Positions 50,904-59,705 of a stretch of 64,000 nucleotides of DNA are shown one piece after another (the stretch's first letter is position 1; the number at the start of each line of letters is the position of its first letter). The stretch is taken from assembly GCF_019237615.1 (NCBI RefSeq), contig NZ_JAFAGT010000048.1, positions 84,013-148,012 on the forward strand, read 5' to 3'. The position numbers and the translations under genes were made by a program. Source of the stretch: Roseateles sp. (GTDB lineage Bacteria; Pseudomonadota; Gammaproteobacteria; Burkholderiales; Burkholderiaceae_C). The notes beneath the pieces were generated by a model, which searched no databases, was not told where the DNA came from, and saw nothing but the letters and a program-made list of their open reading frames with translations.

Positions 50904-50979
50904 AGGTTCTTGGAGACTTCGCTGCGTCGCAGAATGAATTTCGGCGGTTGTGCTTGACCGTCAAGTCAGGAGCTACGCA

Positions 50980-51477
50980 ATGAAGTTGAAATCCATCGCC
51001 GCCGCCTCAGTGGTGGCATTGACCGCACTGAGCAGCCACGCTGCCAGCACGGACTGGGGGCAGCACGATCTGCTCGAGAGCGCCCTCGGCCTCACGGCCG
51101 GCGGGGTCATTTTTGATACCTTTTCCTTCTCGCTCGCCGTGCAGTCGGACGTTGCGAGCAGCGTGAGTTCGCTGGGCGCCGTAGGCGCAGGCACCTACAG
51201 CCTGTTCGCGGTGGGGGCGGACGGCGTGCTCGGCACGGCCGATGACATCGGCTTCGGCGCCTGGAACTTCGGTGGTGCGCCGACGGTGCATACCGTGTCG
51301 CTGGCTGCCGGCAACTACTACTACGCCGTCTTCGGCCTCGCGTCCGGCGCGGCGGCGTATTCCATCAACTCGGCGGCCGCAGCCGCGCCGGTGCCGGAGC
51401 CCGAGACCTACGCCCTGTTGGGCGCCGGCCTCGGCGTCATCGGCTTCGTCGTCTCGCGCCGCCGCCGCGAGGCCTGA
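50980..51477 (+). CDS. PEP-CTERM sorted exported protein
   Basis: A 165-residue protein with signal peptide (MKLKSIAAASVVALTALSSHA) and the PEP-CTERM tail VPEPETYALLGAGLGVIGFV plus an arginine anchor SRRRREA. The middle contains DTFSFSLAVQSDVASSVSSL, a FxDxF-type surface protein core. Exosortase recognises the tail and removes it during export, usually in organisms making exopolysaccharide; no exosortase gene is in this window. The last 18 codons recur as a scar at 53601-53654. Confidence 0.9.
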   Translation: MKLKSIAAASVVALTALSSHAASTDWGQHDLLESALGLTAGGVIFDTFSFSLAVQSDVASSVSSLGAVGAGTYSLFAVGADGVLGTADDIGFGAWNFGGAPTVHTVSLAAGNYYYAVFGLASGAAAYSINSAAAAAPVPEPETYALLGAGLGVIGFVVSRRRREA

Positions 51478-53499
51478 TCAGGGCTTGGGCGCAGCGCCGC
51501 CGATGTGGCGCTCCAGGAAGCGCTCCACGCGTCCCCAGAAGTCCACGTTGGTCTCCAGCGAGCGCCAGCCATGGCTCTCGTTGGCGTAGACGACCCACTC
51601 CAGGCCCTGGTAGCCCGCCACTTCCAGGGCCTTTTTCATGTCGAGGCCTTGCTGGATCTCGACGCGCCGGTCCTCGGCGCCATAGGCCATCAGCAGTGGC
51701 TGCTTGATCTGGGCGGCCAGCTTGACGGGTGCATTGGCGGCCAGCATTTCAGCGTCTTCCCGAGGGTCGCCGATCAGCAGCTTGAGATCGTTCTCCGCCC
51801 ACATGCTCTCGATGTCGGTGCGGCTGCGCAGGAACATGGAGGCCGGGTCGGTGACACCTACCCACTCGAATCCGCAGCGGAACAGCTCCGGGTTGCGCGC
51901 AAGGCCCATCAGGGTGGCATAGCCGCCGTAGCTCGCACCGGCGATGCAGATACGCTTGCCGTCCGCCAACCCCTTGTCGACGGCCCATTTCGCTGCGTCG
52001 GCGAGGTCGGCCTGCATGGCCTGGCCCCATTGACGGCGACCGAGGTTTTCGTGGCGCCGGCCATAGCCAGCGCTGCCACGAAACTCGGGCTCGATGACGA
52101 GATAGCCGCGGTTCGCGAGAAACTGCGCCATCTCGTCCCAGTACCAGTGGTTGCCGCGCACCCAGGGGCCGCCGTGCACCAGCACGACCGCAGGTCGTGC
52201 GCCCGGCGGGCCCAGGGGCTTGGTCAGTTGCACGGGCATGTCCAGCCCGTCGCGTGTCTTCAAGCGCAGCACCTCGCGCGACGCCATGTCGGCGGCGTTC
52301 AGCCCCGGGCGGGAGCGGAACAGCGTCTTCAGGTTGCGGCTTTCGCGGTCATAGACGTAGATGATCACGGGTTGGCGGTCCGAGAGGGCACGGACCAGCA
52401 CGCGCTTGTCCGTCAGGCAGTCGCTGCAGCTGAGGTGATTGACCGTGACCGGTAGCAGTTTGTCGACCTCCGCTTGCAGGGCTTTCATGCCGCGATCGAA
52501 CCAGGCGGTGTCGGCCGCATCGGCCTCGTAGCGCAGCCCCAGCAACCGGCTGCCTTCGCGGTCGAGCACGAGTTCGCCGTTCCAGTCGTAACCTGGGATG
52601 CTCAACAGCGTCTGGCGCTTCTCGCCGGTGGCGCTTTGGCGCTGGACAATGCGGATGTCGCCACCGGATTCGGCAGCGTCGTGGTCCGCGACCACCAGGT
52701 CGCCGCCGGGCAACCGTGCCAGGGGAGCGGGCATGATGTCGATGCCGCGACGTCCCGAGCGCCAGAGCTTCCAGCGCTTGGTGTCCTCATCGAACAGGTG
52801 GACGCCGTAGCTGGCGCCCTCCTGGGTGATGCAGGCCTGGGGCTGGCCCTTGCGGTCCACCAGCCATTGCGCCACCCGGTGGGGCACGTTCTCGGTGATC
52901 AGCGTCACCTTGCCGGTGCGGGTGCTGAGACGCCCCAGTACCTCATGGCTGAATTCGCCGCCTTCGTCCCAGGTGTAGCGCTGGACGATGACGTCTTCGC
53001 TTCCATCGTCCAGCGCTCGCAGCAGGCGCCAGGTCCAGGGCAGCAGTTTGTCCACCGCCTCCTTCACGCGCGAACCGGTCTGGGCCTGGCCGGGGTTGAT
53101 GTTGAAGCGAGTCGAGATCAGCTGCTTCACCTCGCCACTGGGCACGTCCAGCACCCACAGGCCCACGGAGATCGGCGTATCGCGCCGCTCGTGCCGCTGC
53201 CCGGCCTGGAAGACCAGGCGGGTCGGGCTGAGCCAGTGGACGCTCGCGATGTCGAGCCGGTCCACTGCGGCCACGACGTCGGTGGGGCTGTCGTCATCCA
53301 GCCGCGCCAGGGCCAGCTTGGTGCGCTCGCCGGGACGATTGACGAGCACCGCAACGCGACTCTGATCGGGTGACAGCACAGCCTGCTCGAACATCGGCGG
53401 GCTGAAGAAGGCCCCGATGGGCAACCTGGGCGCCTGGGCGCTGGCGACGAGGGACGAAAGCAGTGCCAGCAGCGCGCCGGCCTGTGCGATGAATTTCAT
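51478..53499 (-). CDS. S9 prolyl-oligopeptidase-family peptidase, copy 1
   Basis: A 673-residue exported serine peptidase. A signal peptide (IAQAGALLALLSSLVASAQA) precedes an N-terminal beta-propeller-like region and a C-terminal alpha/beta-hydrolase. The catalytic triad is visible: Ser in CIAGASYGGYATLMG, Asp in MAYGAEDRRV and His in ANESHGWRS. It would cleave peptides in the periplasm or outside. GGGAGAAG precedes the start. It lies downstream of its paralogue in the same direction, separated by the duplication scar. Confidence 0.93.
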   Translation of the reverse strand: MKFIAQAGALLALLSSLVASAQAPRLPIGAFFSPPMFEQAVLSPDQSRVAVLVNRPGERTKLALARLDDDSPTDVVAAVDRLDIASVHWLSPTRLVFQAGQRHERRDTPISVGLWVLDVPSGEVKQLISTRFNINPGQAQTGSRVKEAVDKLLPWTWRLLRALDDGSEDVIVQRYTWDEGGEFSHEVLGRLSTRTGKVTLITENVPHRVAQWLVDRKGQPQACITQEGASYGVHLFDEDTKRWKLWRSGRRGIDIMPAPLARLPGGDLVVADHDAAESGGDIRIVQRQSATGEKRQTLLSIPGYDWNGELVLDREGSRLLGLRYEADAADTAWFDRGMKALQAEVDKLLPVTVNHLSCSDCLTDKRVLVRALSDRQPVIIYVYDRESRNLKTLFRSRPGLNAADMASREVLRLKTRDGLDMPVQLTKPLGPPGARPAVVLVHGGPWVRGNHWYWDEMAQFLANRGYLVIEPEFRGSAGYGRRHENLGRRQWGQAMQADLADAAKWAVDKGLADGKRICIAGASYGGYATLMGLARNPELFRCGFEWVGVTDPASMFLRSRTDIESMWAENDLKLLIGDPREDAEMLAANAPVKLAAQIKQPLLMAYGAEDRRVEIQQGLDMKKALEVAGYQGLEWVVYANESHGWRSLETNVDFWGRVERFLERHIGGAAPKP

Positions 53500-53548
53500 G
53501 TCTTCTCCCTGATGAGGGGCGAAGGCTAATTCATCCCTCGATGGGGGC

Positions 53549-53600
53549 CTAGTCGTCGAAGCCCGGGGAGCGACGGCTCGGGAACACCATGCGGTGCGTC
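53549..53600 (-). pseudogene. 3' fragment of the lipoprotein gene at the duplication junction
   Basis: Reading on the minus strand gives THRMVFPSRRSPGFDD and a stop, matching the C-terminus THSMVFPSRRFPGFDD of the lipoprotein encoded at 55723-56220. It stops abruptly at the duplication join and has no start region. Confidence 0.85.
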
Positions 53601-53654
53601 GCCAGCCTCGGCGTCATCGGCTTCGTCGTCTCGCGCCGCCGCCGCGAGGCCTGA
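53601..53654 (+). pseudogene. 3' fragment of the PEP-CTERM gene at the duplication junction
   Basis: The plus-strand fragment ASLGVIGFVVSRRRREA plus stop repeats the last 17 residues of the PEP-CTERM protein with one change (Gly to Ser). It abuts the second S9 gene end exactly as the intact gene abuts the first. Confidence 0.88.
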
Positions 53655-55673
53655 TCAGGGCTTGGGCGCAGCGCCGCCGATGTGGCGCTCCAGGAAGCGC
53701 TCCACGCGTCCCCAGAAGTCCACGTTCGTCTCCAGCGAGCGCCAGCCATGGCCCTCGTTGGGATAGACGATCCACTCCAGGCCCTGGTAGCCCGCCGCTT
53801 CCAGGGCTTTCTTCATGCCCAGGCCTTGGCCGATGGCGACACGCGTGTCTTCGACGCCGTAAGCCATCAGCAGCGGGCGCTTCAGCTTTGCAGCCAAGTT
53901 GATGGGCGAGTTATCGGCCAACATCTTCGCGTCGCTGACCGGATCACCAACCAGCAATGGCAGGTCATAACTCTTGTAGAGGTCGCCGATGTCCGTGCCG
54001 CTGCGGCTGTAGAGGAACTCCAACCCGGTGACGCCGGCCCATTGGAAGCCGCAGGCGAAGATGTCCGGGTCGCGGATCAGACCCATCAGGGTGGCATAGC
54101 CACCATAGCTGGCACCGGCGATGCAAATGCGCTTCGGGTCCGCCAAGCCTTTCTCGACTGCCCACTTGGCGGCGTCCGCCAGATCGGCCTGCATCGCCTG
54201 GCCCCATTGCTTGCGACCGCGGTTCTCGTGGGGCGCGCCGTAGCCGGTGCTGCCGCGGAACTCGGGCTCGATGACCAGATAGCCCCGATTCGCGAGCAAC
54301 TGGGCCTGCCCTTCCCAGAACCAGTGATTGCCTCGCGTGCTCGGTCCGCCATGCACCAGCACGACGGCGGGGCGAGGTCCACTGGCGCCCAGCGGCTTGG
54401 TGAGCTGGATCGGTATCGACAGGCCGTCTCGCGCAGTGATGCGCAGCACCTCGCGAGGTGCCATGTCGGCCGGGTTGATCGTCGGCTGCGAGCGGAACAG
54501 GATCTTGAGGCTCGCGTCGTTGCGATCGTAGAGGTAGACGACCTCCGGCTGCCGGTCCGAGCGCGCCAGCACGAGCATGCGGTTGTCGTTGCGGCAGTCG
54601 TTGCATTGGATGCGATTGATGGTGTTCGGCAGCTTCTTGTCGATCTCGCCTTGCAGCGCCTTCATGTCGCGGTCGAACCAGGCCGTGTCGGCCGCATCGG
54701 CTTCGTAGGTCAAGCCCAGCAGCCGGTTGCTCTTGGGATCCAGGATGGCTGCACCGTCCCAGTCGTAGCCGGGGATGCTGATGAGCGTGTCTCCGCCACC
54801 GAGTTCGGTCGTCTTGAGGCGTCGCACGACACGGATGTTGTCGTTCGGACTGCCTTTGTCATAGGCGCTGACAAGGAGATCGCCACCCGTCAGCCGGGCC
54901 AGCGGGAAGGGCCATTCGTCGATGTTGCGCCGACCGGTGAGCCATCGCTTCCAGGACTTGGTGTCCTGGTCGAAGAGGTGGACACCGAAATTGGGGCCGT
55001 CGTAGGTGATGCACGCATAGGCCTTGCCGTTGCGGTCGACGGACCAGTGGCGGACGCGTGCAGGAACGTTCTCGGTTTCGAGCCTGAGTTTGCCGGTGCG
55101 CGTGTTCAGCCGAGCCAGCACAAAGTTGTCGATCTCGCCGGTGGCATCCCACTGGATGCGCTGCACCATCACATCCTCGCTGCCGTCGTCCAGTACCCGA
55201 ACGACACTCCATTCCCAGGGCAGCAAGCGGTCGCCTTCCCTCTTGATGGGCGAATCCGACCGCCCCGGCCGCTGGTTGAACTGATCGTCGATGAGCTGCC
55301 TGACTTCGCCGCTGGGAACATCAAGCAGCCAGAGCCCGTTGGTGATGGGCTCGTCGCGCAGCTGGTTCGTCTGTCCTACGTGGAAGACCAGCCGCGTGGG
55401 CGTCATCCAGTGGGCGCTGACGACATCGCGCGTGCTCACGGCTGCCACCATCCGCGTGCTGTTGTTGTCGCTCAGGTCAACCATCGCGAGCTGGGTCCGC
55501 TCGCCAGGGCGGTTCACCAGCACCGCGATCTTGCTCAGGTCGGGCGACATCCGCGGCTCCGAGAACATCGGGGGCTGCACGAAGGCCTCAATGGGTAGCC
55601 GGGGCGCCTGGGCGCTGGCGACGAAGGACGAAAGCAGGGCCAGCAGCGCACCGGCCTGTGCAATGAATCTCAT
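53655..55673 (-). CDS. S9 prolyl-oligopeptidase-family peptidase, copy 2
   Basis: A 672-residue paralogue of the neighbouring peptidase with the same layout: signal peptide, propeller-like region and hydrolase domain. The triad is in CIAGASYGGYATLMG, MAYGVEDTRV and PNEGHGWRS. The last 30 or so residues are identical in both copies and the N-terminal 25 nearly so, while the propeller part differs at many positions, suggesting different peptide preference. It is 49 bases after the lipoprotein gene and has the same ribosome site as copy 1. Confidence 0.93.
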   Translation of the reverse strand: MRFIAQAGALLALLSSFVASAQAPRLPIEAFVQPPMFSEPRMSPDLSKIAVLVNRPGERTQLAMVDLSDNNSTRMVAAVSTRDVVSAHWMTPTRLVFHVGQTNQLRDEPITNGLWLLDVPSGEVRQLIDDQFNQRPGRSDSPIKREGDRLLPWEWSVVRVLDDGSEDVMVQRIQWDATGEIDNFVLARLNTRTGKLRLETENVPARVRHWSVDRNGKAYACITYDGPNFGVHLFDQDTKSWKRWLTGRRNIDEWPFPLARLTGGDLLVSAYDKGSPNDNIRVVRRLKTTELGGGDTLISIPGYDWDGAAILDPKSNRLLGLTYEADAADTAWFDRDMKALQGEIDKKLPNTINRIQCNDCRNDNRMLVLARSDRQPEVVYLYDRNDASLKILFRSQPTINPADMAPREVLRITARDGLSIPIQLTKPLGASGPRPAVVLVHGGPSTRGNHWFWEGQAQLLANRGYLVIEPEFRGSTGYGAPHENRGRKQWGQAMQADLADAAKWAVEKGLADPKRICIAGASYGGYATLMGLIRDPDIFACGFQWAGVTGLEFLYSRSGTDIGDLYKSYDLPLLVGDPVSDAKMLADNSPINLAAKLKRPLLMAYGVEDTRVAIGQGLGMKKALEAAGYQGLEWIVYPNEGHGWRSLETNVDFWGRVERFLERHIGGAAPKP

Positions 55674-55722
55674 GTCTTCTCCCTGATGAGGGGCGAAGGC
55701 TAATTCATCCCTCGATGGGGAC

Positions 55723-56220
55723 CTAGTCGTCGAAACCCGGGAAGCGCCGGCTCGGGAACACCATGCTGTGCGTCATGCGCACGACCACGCCATCCTTGAA
55801 GTGGACGTTGAAGCGCAGGCCGTAGCCCACCTGGTCGGGCTCGACGGTCCAGTCCCAGACGTCCTCGCCGCTGTTGCGGAAGAACACGCGCGTGCGTTCG
55901 TGGCCCAGCAGGCGGCTGACCTGCTCGGGCGTCATGCCCGGCTCGATGCGTGCTTGTCCGGCGGGCGAGAGGCCGTCAACGACGCCCTGCAGCCGGCCAT
56001 CGGCGCCCAGGCGCACCATGTACGCGTGCCTGCCCATGGGCTGGCTGGAGTACTCCAGCGTGCGCCCGCCGTCGGCCTCGGGCCAGACCCGCACCGGCGC
56101 GCCGTAGAGCGCCACGATGTCGGCCTCGCGGCTGCTGCCCGGCTGCAATCGTGCATCGCGGTCGGGCGTGGCACAGCCGGCCAGCAGCGCGATGCAGAAG
56201 GCGAGGGCGGCGAGGCGCAT
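55723..56220 (-). CDS. BamE/SmpA-like outer-membrane lipoprotein
   Basis: A 165-residue lipoprotein with lipobox LLAGCATPD (Cys16). Two short repeats of the OmlA/SmpA-type helix-helix motif are seen: SSREADIVALYGAPVRVWPE and MTPEQVSRLLGHERTRVFFR, each followed by beta strands. Such domains occur in BamE and related envelope proteins; the role here is unknown. ATG 56220 gives the normal signal peptide. It lies eight bases after pyrD in the same direction. Confidence 0.88.
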   Translation of the reverse strand: MRLAALAFCIALLAGCATPDRDARLQPGSSREADIVALYGAPVRVWPEADGGRTLEYSSQPMGRHAYMVRLGADGRLQGVVDGLSPAGQARIEPGMTPEQVSRLLGHERTRVFFRNSGEDVWDWTVEPDQVGYGLRFNVHFKDGVVVRMTHSMVFPSRRFPGFDD

Positions 56221-56228
56221 GGCGGATC

Positions 56229-57269
56229 TCAGTGTTGGGCGAGGGCCTTCGCGCATTCGACGACCAGGCCCGGGCCCTTGTAGATGAGGCCGGTGTAGAC
56301 CTGCACAAGGTCCGCGCCGGCCTGAATCTTTGCGCGCGCGTCGGCGCCGCTCATCACGCCACCGACGCCGATGATGGGGTAGCCCGCCGGCAGCGCGGCA
56401 CGCAGCAGCCGGATGACGTGGTTGCTGGCCTCGAAGACCGGGGCACCGGACAGGCCGCCCGTCTCGCCCGCGTGCGCCAGCCCCTGCACCTTGTCGCGGG
56501 CGATGGTGGTGTTGGTGGCGATGACACCGTCAATGCCGTTGGCCGTCAGCGTGCGCGCGATGACGGCAACCTGGTCCTCCTCCAGGTCCGGCGCGATCTT
56601 CACGAACATCGGCACGCGCCGGCCGCTCTGCAAGTCGAGCCGCTGCTTGGCGCTCTGCAGCGCGCCCAGCAGTGCGTCCAGCGCCGCGTCGCTCTGCAGC
56701 GCGCGCAGGTTTTTGGTGTTGGGGCTGGAGATGTTGACGGTGATGTAGTCGGCATGTGGGTGCACACCCTCCAGGCCCAGCAGGTAGTCGTCGGCCGCGT
56801 TTTCAATGGGCGTCGCGGCGTTCTTGCCGATGTTCAGGCCCAGGATGCCGCCGGCCTGGCGGAAGCTGCGCGCACGCTTCACGTTGGTGACGAAGCTCTG
56901 CAGTCCTTCGTTGTTGAAGCCCAGGCGGTTGATCAGCGCCTGGGCCTCGGGCAGGCGGAACATCCGCGGCTTGTCGTTGCCGGGCTGGCCTTTGGGCGTC
57001 ACGGTGCCCACCTCGATGAAGCCGAAGCCCATGGCGCCCAGGCCGTCGATGCAGCGGCCGTTCTTGTCCAGGCCGGCAGCAAGGCCGATGCGGTTGGGAA
57101 AGCGCAGGCCGGCGATCGTCACCGGGGCGCTGACGCGTTCACCGCACCACAGCCATTGAGCAGGCGTGTTCTGCAGTCGGGCGATGCCGTCCAGCGTCAG
57201 TTCATGGGCGTGCTCGGCGTCCAGGCCGAACAGGAAGGGGCGGGCGAGGGCGTAGGGGATCAGGGGCAT
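56229..57269 (-). CDS. pyrD: Dihydroorotate dehydrogenase (quinone), class 2
   Basis: A 346-residue membrane-associated flavoenzyme of pyrimidine synthesis. Class 2 features are the N-terminal amphipathic helix region ([20 protein letters not shown]), [30 protein letters not shown], and [13 protein letters not shown] with the catalytic Ser. It overlaps the end of the LysR gene by ten bases. Confidence 0.96.
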   Translation of the reverse strand: MPLIPYALARPFLFGLDAEHAHELTLDGIARLQNTPAQWLWCGERVSAPVTIAGLRFPNRIGLAAGLDKNGRCIDGLGAMGFGFIEVGTVTPKGQPGNDKPRMFRLPEAQALINRLGFNNEGLQSFVTNVKRARSFRQAGGILGLNIGKNAATPIENAADDYLLGLEGVHPHADYITVNISSPNTKNLRALQSDAALDALLGALQSAKQRLDLQSGRRVPMFVKIAPDLEEDQVAVIARTLTANGIDGVIATNTTIARDKVQGLAHAGETGGLSGAPVFEASNHVIRLLRAALPAGYPIIGVGGVMSGADARAKIQAGADLVQVYTGLIYKGPGLVVECAKALAQH

Positions 57270-58222
57270 GCCGGCATTGTCTCTTCGCGGTCCCAGGGCG
57301 GCACCTCACCCATCTTCTCCAGCATGAAGTCGATCAGCGCCCGCACCTTGGGTGCCGGGTGGCGGCTGGGCAGGTAGACGGCGTAGAGCGTGTCGGCGTC
57401 GGCCAGGCCGCCCACCGGCTGCCAGCCGGGCAGCAGCGCACGCAGCCGGCCGGCGCGCAGGTCGGCGCCTATGGCGTAGGTGGGCAGCACAGCCAAGCCC
57501 ATGCCGGCCAGCGCCGCCACGCGCAGCGACTCGCTGCTGTTGGCCGTGATGCCGCTCTCGAAGCGCAGCGTTCCGCCGGTCTGCACGTCGGCCTCGCCCA
57601 GCCCCGCGTGGTGAAAGCGCCAGCGGTCGGGCGACTGTAGGTAGCCAAAGCGCAGGCAGCGGTGGCCGGCGATGTCGGCCACCGTCTGCGGCTCGCCGTG
57701 GGCCGCGAGATAGGCCGGTGCCGCGCAGAGCACGAAGCGTATGGCCGCCAGCCGCCGCGCCACCAGCCCGTCGGAGGGCTTGCGCGTCAGCCGGAGCACC
57801 ACGTCGAAACCTTCCTCGGCCAGGTCCACGTAGCGGTCGTTCAGGCCCAGCACGACGTCCAGCTGCGGATGGCGCGCGCAGAACTCGGCCAGCAGCGCCG
57901 TGAACTGCAGGTTGCCAAAGGCCGTGGACACCGACATGCGCAGCACGCCGCGCGGCTCGTCGCGGCGGCCGGCCAGCTCGGTCTCCAGCGCCAGCGACTC
58001 GTCGAGCAGCCGTATGGCCCGCTCGTAGACGGCGCGCCCCTCTGCCGTGGGGCTGACGCTGCGCGTGGTGCGGTGCAGCAGTCGCGCGCCGAGCTGGTCT
58101 TCCAGCCGCACGACCTGCTTGCTGACGGCGGACTTCGTCGTGCCCAGCAGCCGCGCCGCGCCCGAGAAACCGCGGGCGTCGACGACGCGGGCAAAGGCTT
58201 GCAGGTCTTCGAGGCGCCCCAT
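57260..58222 (-). CDS. LysR-family transcriptional regulator
   Basis: A 320-residue regulator. The N-terminal winged HTH is [20 protein letters not shown] and [20 protein letters not shown]; the C-terminal effector domain spans about residues 90-300. ATG 58222 is used because the HTH begins immediately. It is divergent from the EamA exporter gene with 101 bases between, so it is its probable regulator; the effector is unknown. Confidence 0.93.
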   Translation of the reverse strand: MGRLEDLQAFARVVDARGFSGAARLLGTTKSAVSKQVVRLEDQLGARLLHRTTRSVSPTAEGRAVYERAIRLLDESLALETELAGRRDEPRGVLRMSVSTAFGNLQFTALLAEFCARHPQLDVVLGLNDRYVDLAEEGFDVVLRLTRKPSDGLVARRLAAIRFVLCAAPAYLAAHGEPQTVADIAGHRCLRFGYLQSPDRWRFHHAGLGEADVQTGGTLRFESGITANSSESLRVAALAGMGLAVLPTYAIGADLRAGRLRALLPGWQPVGGLADADTLYAVYLPSRHPAPKVRALIDFMLEKMGEVPPWDREETMPACP

Positions 58223-58323
58223 GACTGTGCTCCGTTTGGAAACTCTAAATATGCTTTTTGCTGGATTGTGTCCTGCAATGTTGATTCCTAGAGTCGCGTC
58301 CTGCCTCTTCAAGGAGTTGCGCC

Positions 58324-59244
58324 ATGTCCACGTTGACGCCCGGCCTGCCGGCCCGTTCGTTCCCGCCCGGCCCGCTTGAGCGGCTGCTAGCCGCGGTCGC
58401 CGCGTCCAGCCTGCCGCTGCTCTTCATCCTGCTGTGGAGCAGCGGTTACGTGGCCGGCAAGCTGGCGTTGCCGCATACCGGGCCGCTGATGTTGTTGACG
58501 CTGCGCTTCGGCCTCGCCGCCGCCGTGCTGATCGCCGTCGCGCTGGCCACCGGCGCCCCCTGGCCGCACCGCGCGCGGGCCTGGGGGCATCTGGCCATCG
58601 TGGCCCTGCTCATGCAGGTGCTGCACTTCTCCTGCATCTACTTCGCGCTGCAGTGGGGGCTGAGCGCCGGCGTGGCCGGGCTGCTGATCGGCCTGATGCC
58701 GCTGGCCACCGCCCTGGGTGCGCACCTTTGGCTGGCCGAGCGACTGAACCTGCGCCAGGCCCTGGGCCTGCTGGGCGGCCTGGTGGGCGTGGCCTGGGTG
58801 GTAATGGACAAGCCGCTGGGCGGTGCCTGGCCCGCCTATGCGGCGGCCGGCCTGGGCCTGCTGGGCCTCGTCGCCGGCACGCTGTACCAGAAGCGCTACT
58901 GCGCCCACATGGACCTGCGCAGCGGCGCCGGCATCCAGATGGCCTTGTCCGCGCTGGCTGTCGGACTGGTAGCGGGGCCCAGCGAGCATTTCGTGGTCGA
59001 CTGGACGCCGGAACTGGTCGGTGCCTGGCTGTGGCTGGGCCTGGTCAACTCCATCGCCGCCTTCAGCCTGATGTTCGTCATGATCCGCCGCGGCCAGGCG
59101 GGGCAGGTGGCAAGCCTGTTCTTCCTGATCCCCGGCGTGTCGGCGTTCATGGGCTTCATCACCCTGGGCGAGCGGTTGTCGCCGTTGGCGCTGGCGGGCT
59201 TTGCGTTGTCGGCCCTGTGCGTGGCGGCTGCGGCGCGGCGGTGA
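58324..59244 (+). CDS. EamA/DMT-family exporter
   Basis: A 306-residue protein with about ten membrane helices in two EamA repeats (LFILLWSSGYVAGKLALPHT at the first; YAAAGLGLLGLVAGTLYQKR at the second). DMT exporters move amino acids or metabolites out of the cell. The substrate is unknown. Divergence from a LysR gene is the usual arrangement for such exporters. Its 3' end overlaps the convergent lipoprotein gene by 86 bases. Confidence 0.92.
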   Translation: MSTLTPGLPARSFPPGPLERLLAAVAASSLPLLFILLWSSGYVAGKLALPHTGPLMLLTLRFGLAAAVLIAVALATGAPWPHRARAWGHLAIVALLMQVLHFSCIYFALQWGLSAGVAGLLIGLMPLATALGAHLWLAERLNLRQALGLLGGLVGVAWVVMDKPLGGAWPAYAAAGLGLLGLVAGTLYQKRYCAHMDLRSGAGIQMALSALAVGLVAGPSEHFVVDWTPELVGAWLWLGLVNSIAAFSLMFVMIRRGQAGQVASLFFLIPGVSAFMGFITLGERLSPLALAGFALSALCVAAAARR

Positions 59245-59701
59245 GGGCCGCGACGCCCGCGCAGTCGCGGATCATCAACTGCACCAGCAGGTCCGCCTGG
59301 GCGGCCTGCATCCAGGCCGAACTGCGCAGCAGCAGACCCAGGCGCCGGGCGTGCGGGCCGCTGTCGGACAGCAGGTGGACCTCGAAGACGCGCTCGGCCT
59401 TGTCGAAGCTGATGCCGACGTGCATGCCCGGTGCCAGCGCCTGCTCGAAGCGCTCGCGCTGCGGGCCGCCGCTTCGCACGACGCGCAGCGTGCACGCCTC
59501 GTCCAGCGCGAAGCGGCTGCGTTCGCCGCGCAAGGCCTTGGCGCCCAGCGCGTCCAGCGCCTGCAGCCGCTGCGCGTTGCCGATGTCGAAGGGGTTGGGC
59601 GGCACGGTGTCTTCGCTGGGATAACCGTCGCAGGCGCACAGCAGCAGCGCGGCGACGGCGACCGAGAGCCGGACGGTGATGGGGTAACGGAGGACGGCCA
59701 T
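59159..59701 (-). CDS. Hypothetical lipoprotein overlapping the exporter 3' end
   Basis: A 180-residue open frame with a lipoprotein signal (VAVAALLLCACDG) and a soluble region with GMHVGISFDKAERVFEVHLL. No known family recognised. The start lies four bases after the CBS-protein stop, supporting cotranscription. The last 28 residues (PQPPRTGPTTQSPPAP) are encoded antisense to the exporter gene and look like a read-through tail after loss of an earlier stop. Confidence 0.75.
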   Translation of the reverse strand: MAVLRYPITVRLSVAVAALLLCACDGYPSEDTVPPNPFDIGNAQRLQALDALGAKALRGERSRFALDEACTLRVVRSGGPQRERFEQALAPGMHVGISFDKAERVFEVHLLSDSGPHARRLGLLLRSSAWMQAAQADLLVQLMIRDCAGVAALTAAPQPPRTGPTTQSPPAPTATTARPG

Positions 59702-59705
59702 CGCG

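Larger units (their letters stand above)
51424..53600. repeat. Tandem duplication unit, copy 1
   Basis: This 2177-base unit runs from the last 18 codons of the PEP-CTERM gene through the first S9 peptidase gene, the intergenic spacer and the last 17 codons of the lipoprotein gene. The same arrangement follows directly as copy 2. The unit edges are nearly identical to those of copy 2, while the middle is clearly diverged. Confidence 0.88.
53601..55774. repeat. Tandem duplication unit, copy 2
   Basis: A 2174-base direct repeat of 51424-53600 containing the second S9 gene. It begins with the PEP-CTERM tail scar and ends inside the intact lipoprotein gene, where homology to copy 1 stops after GTGCGTC at 55774. 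Confidence 0.88.

Noticed and set aside
50860..50979. c-di-GMP-I (GEMM) riboswitch before the PEP-CTERM gene
   Set aside because: The conserved GEMM core sequences are not visible; only generic hairpins can be supported.
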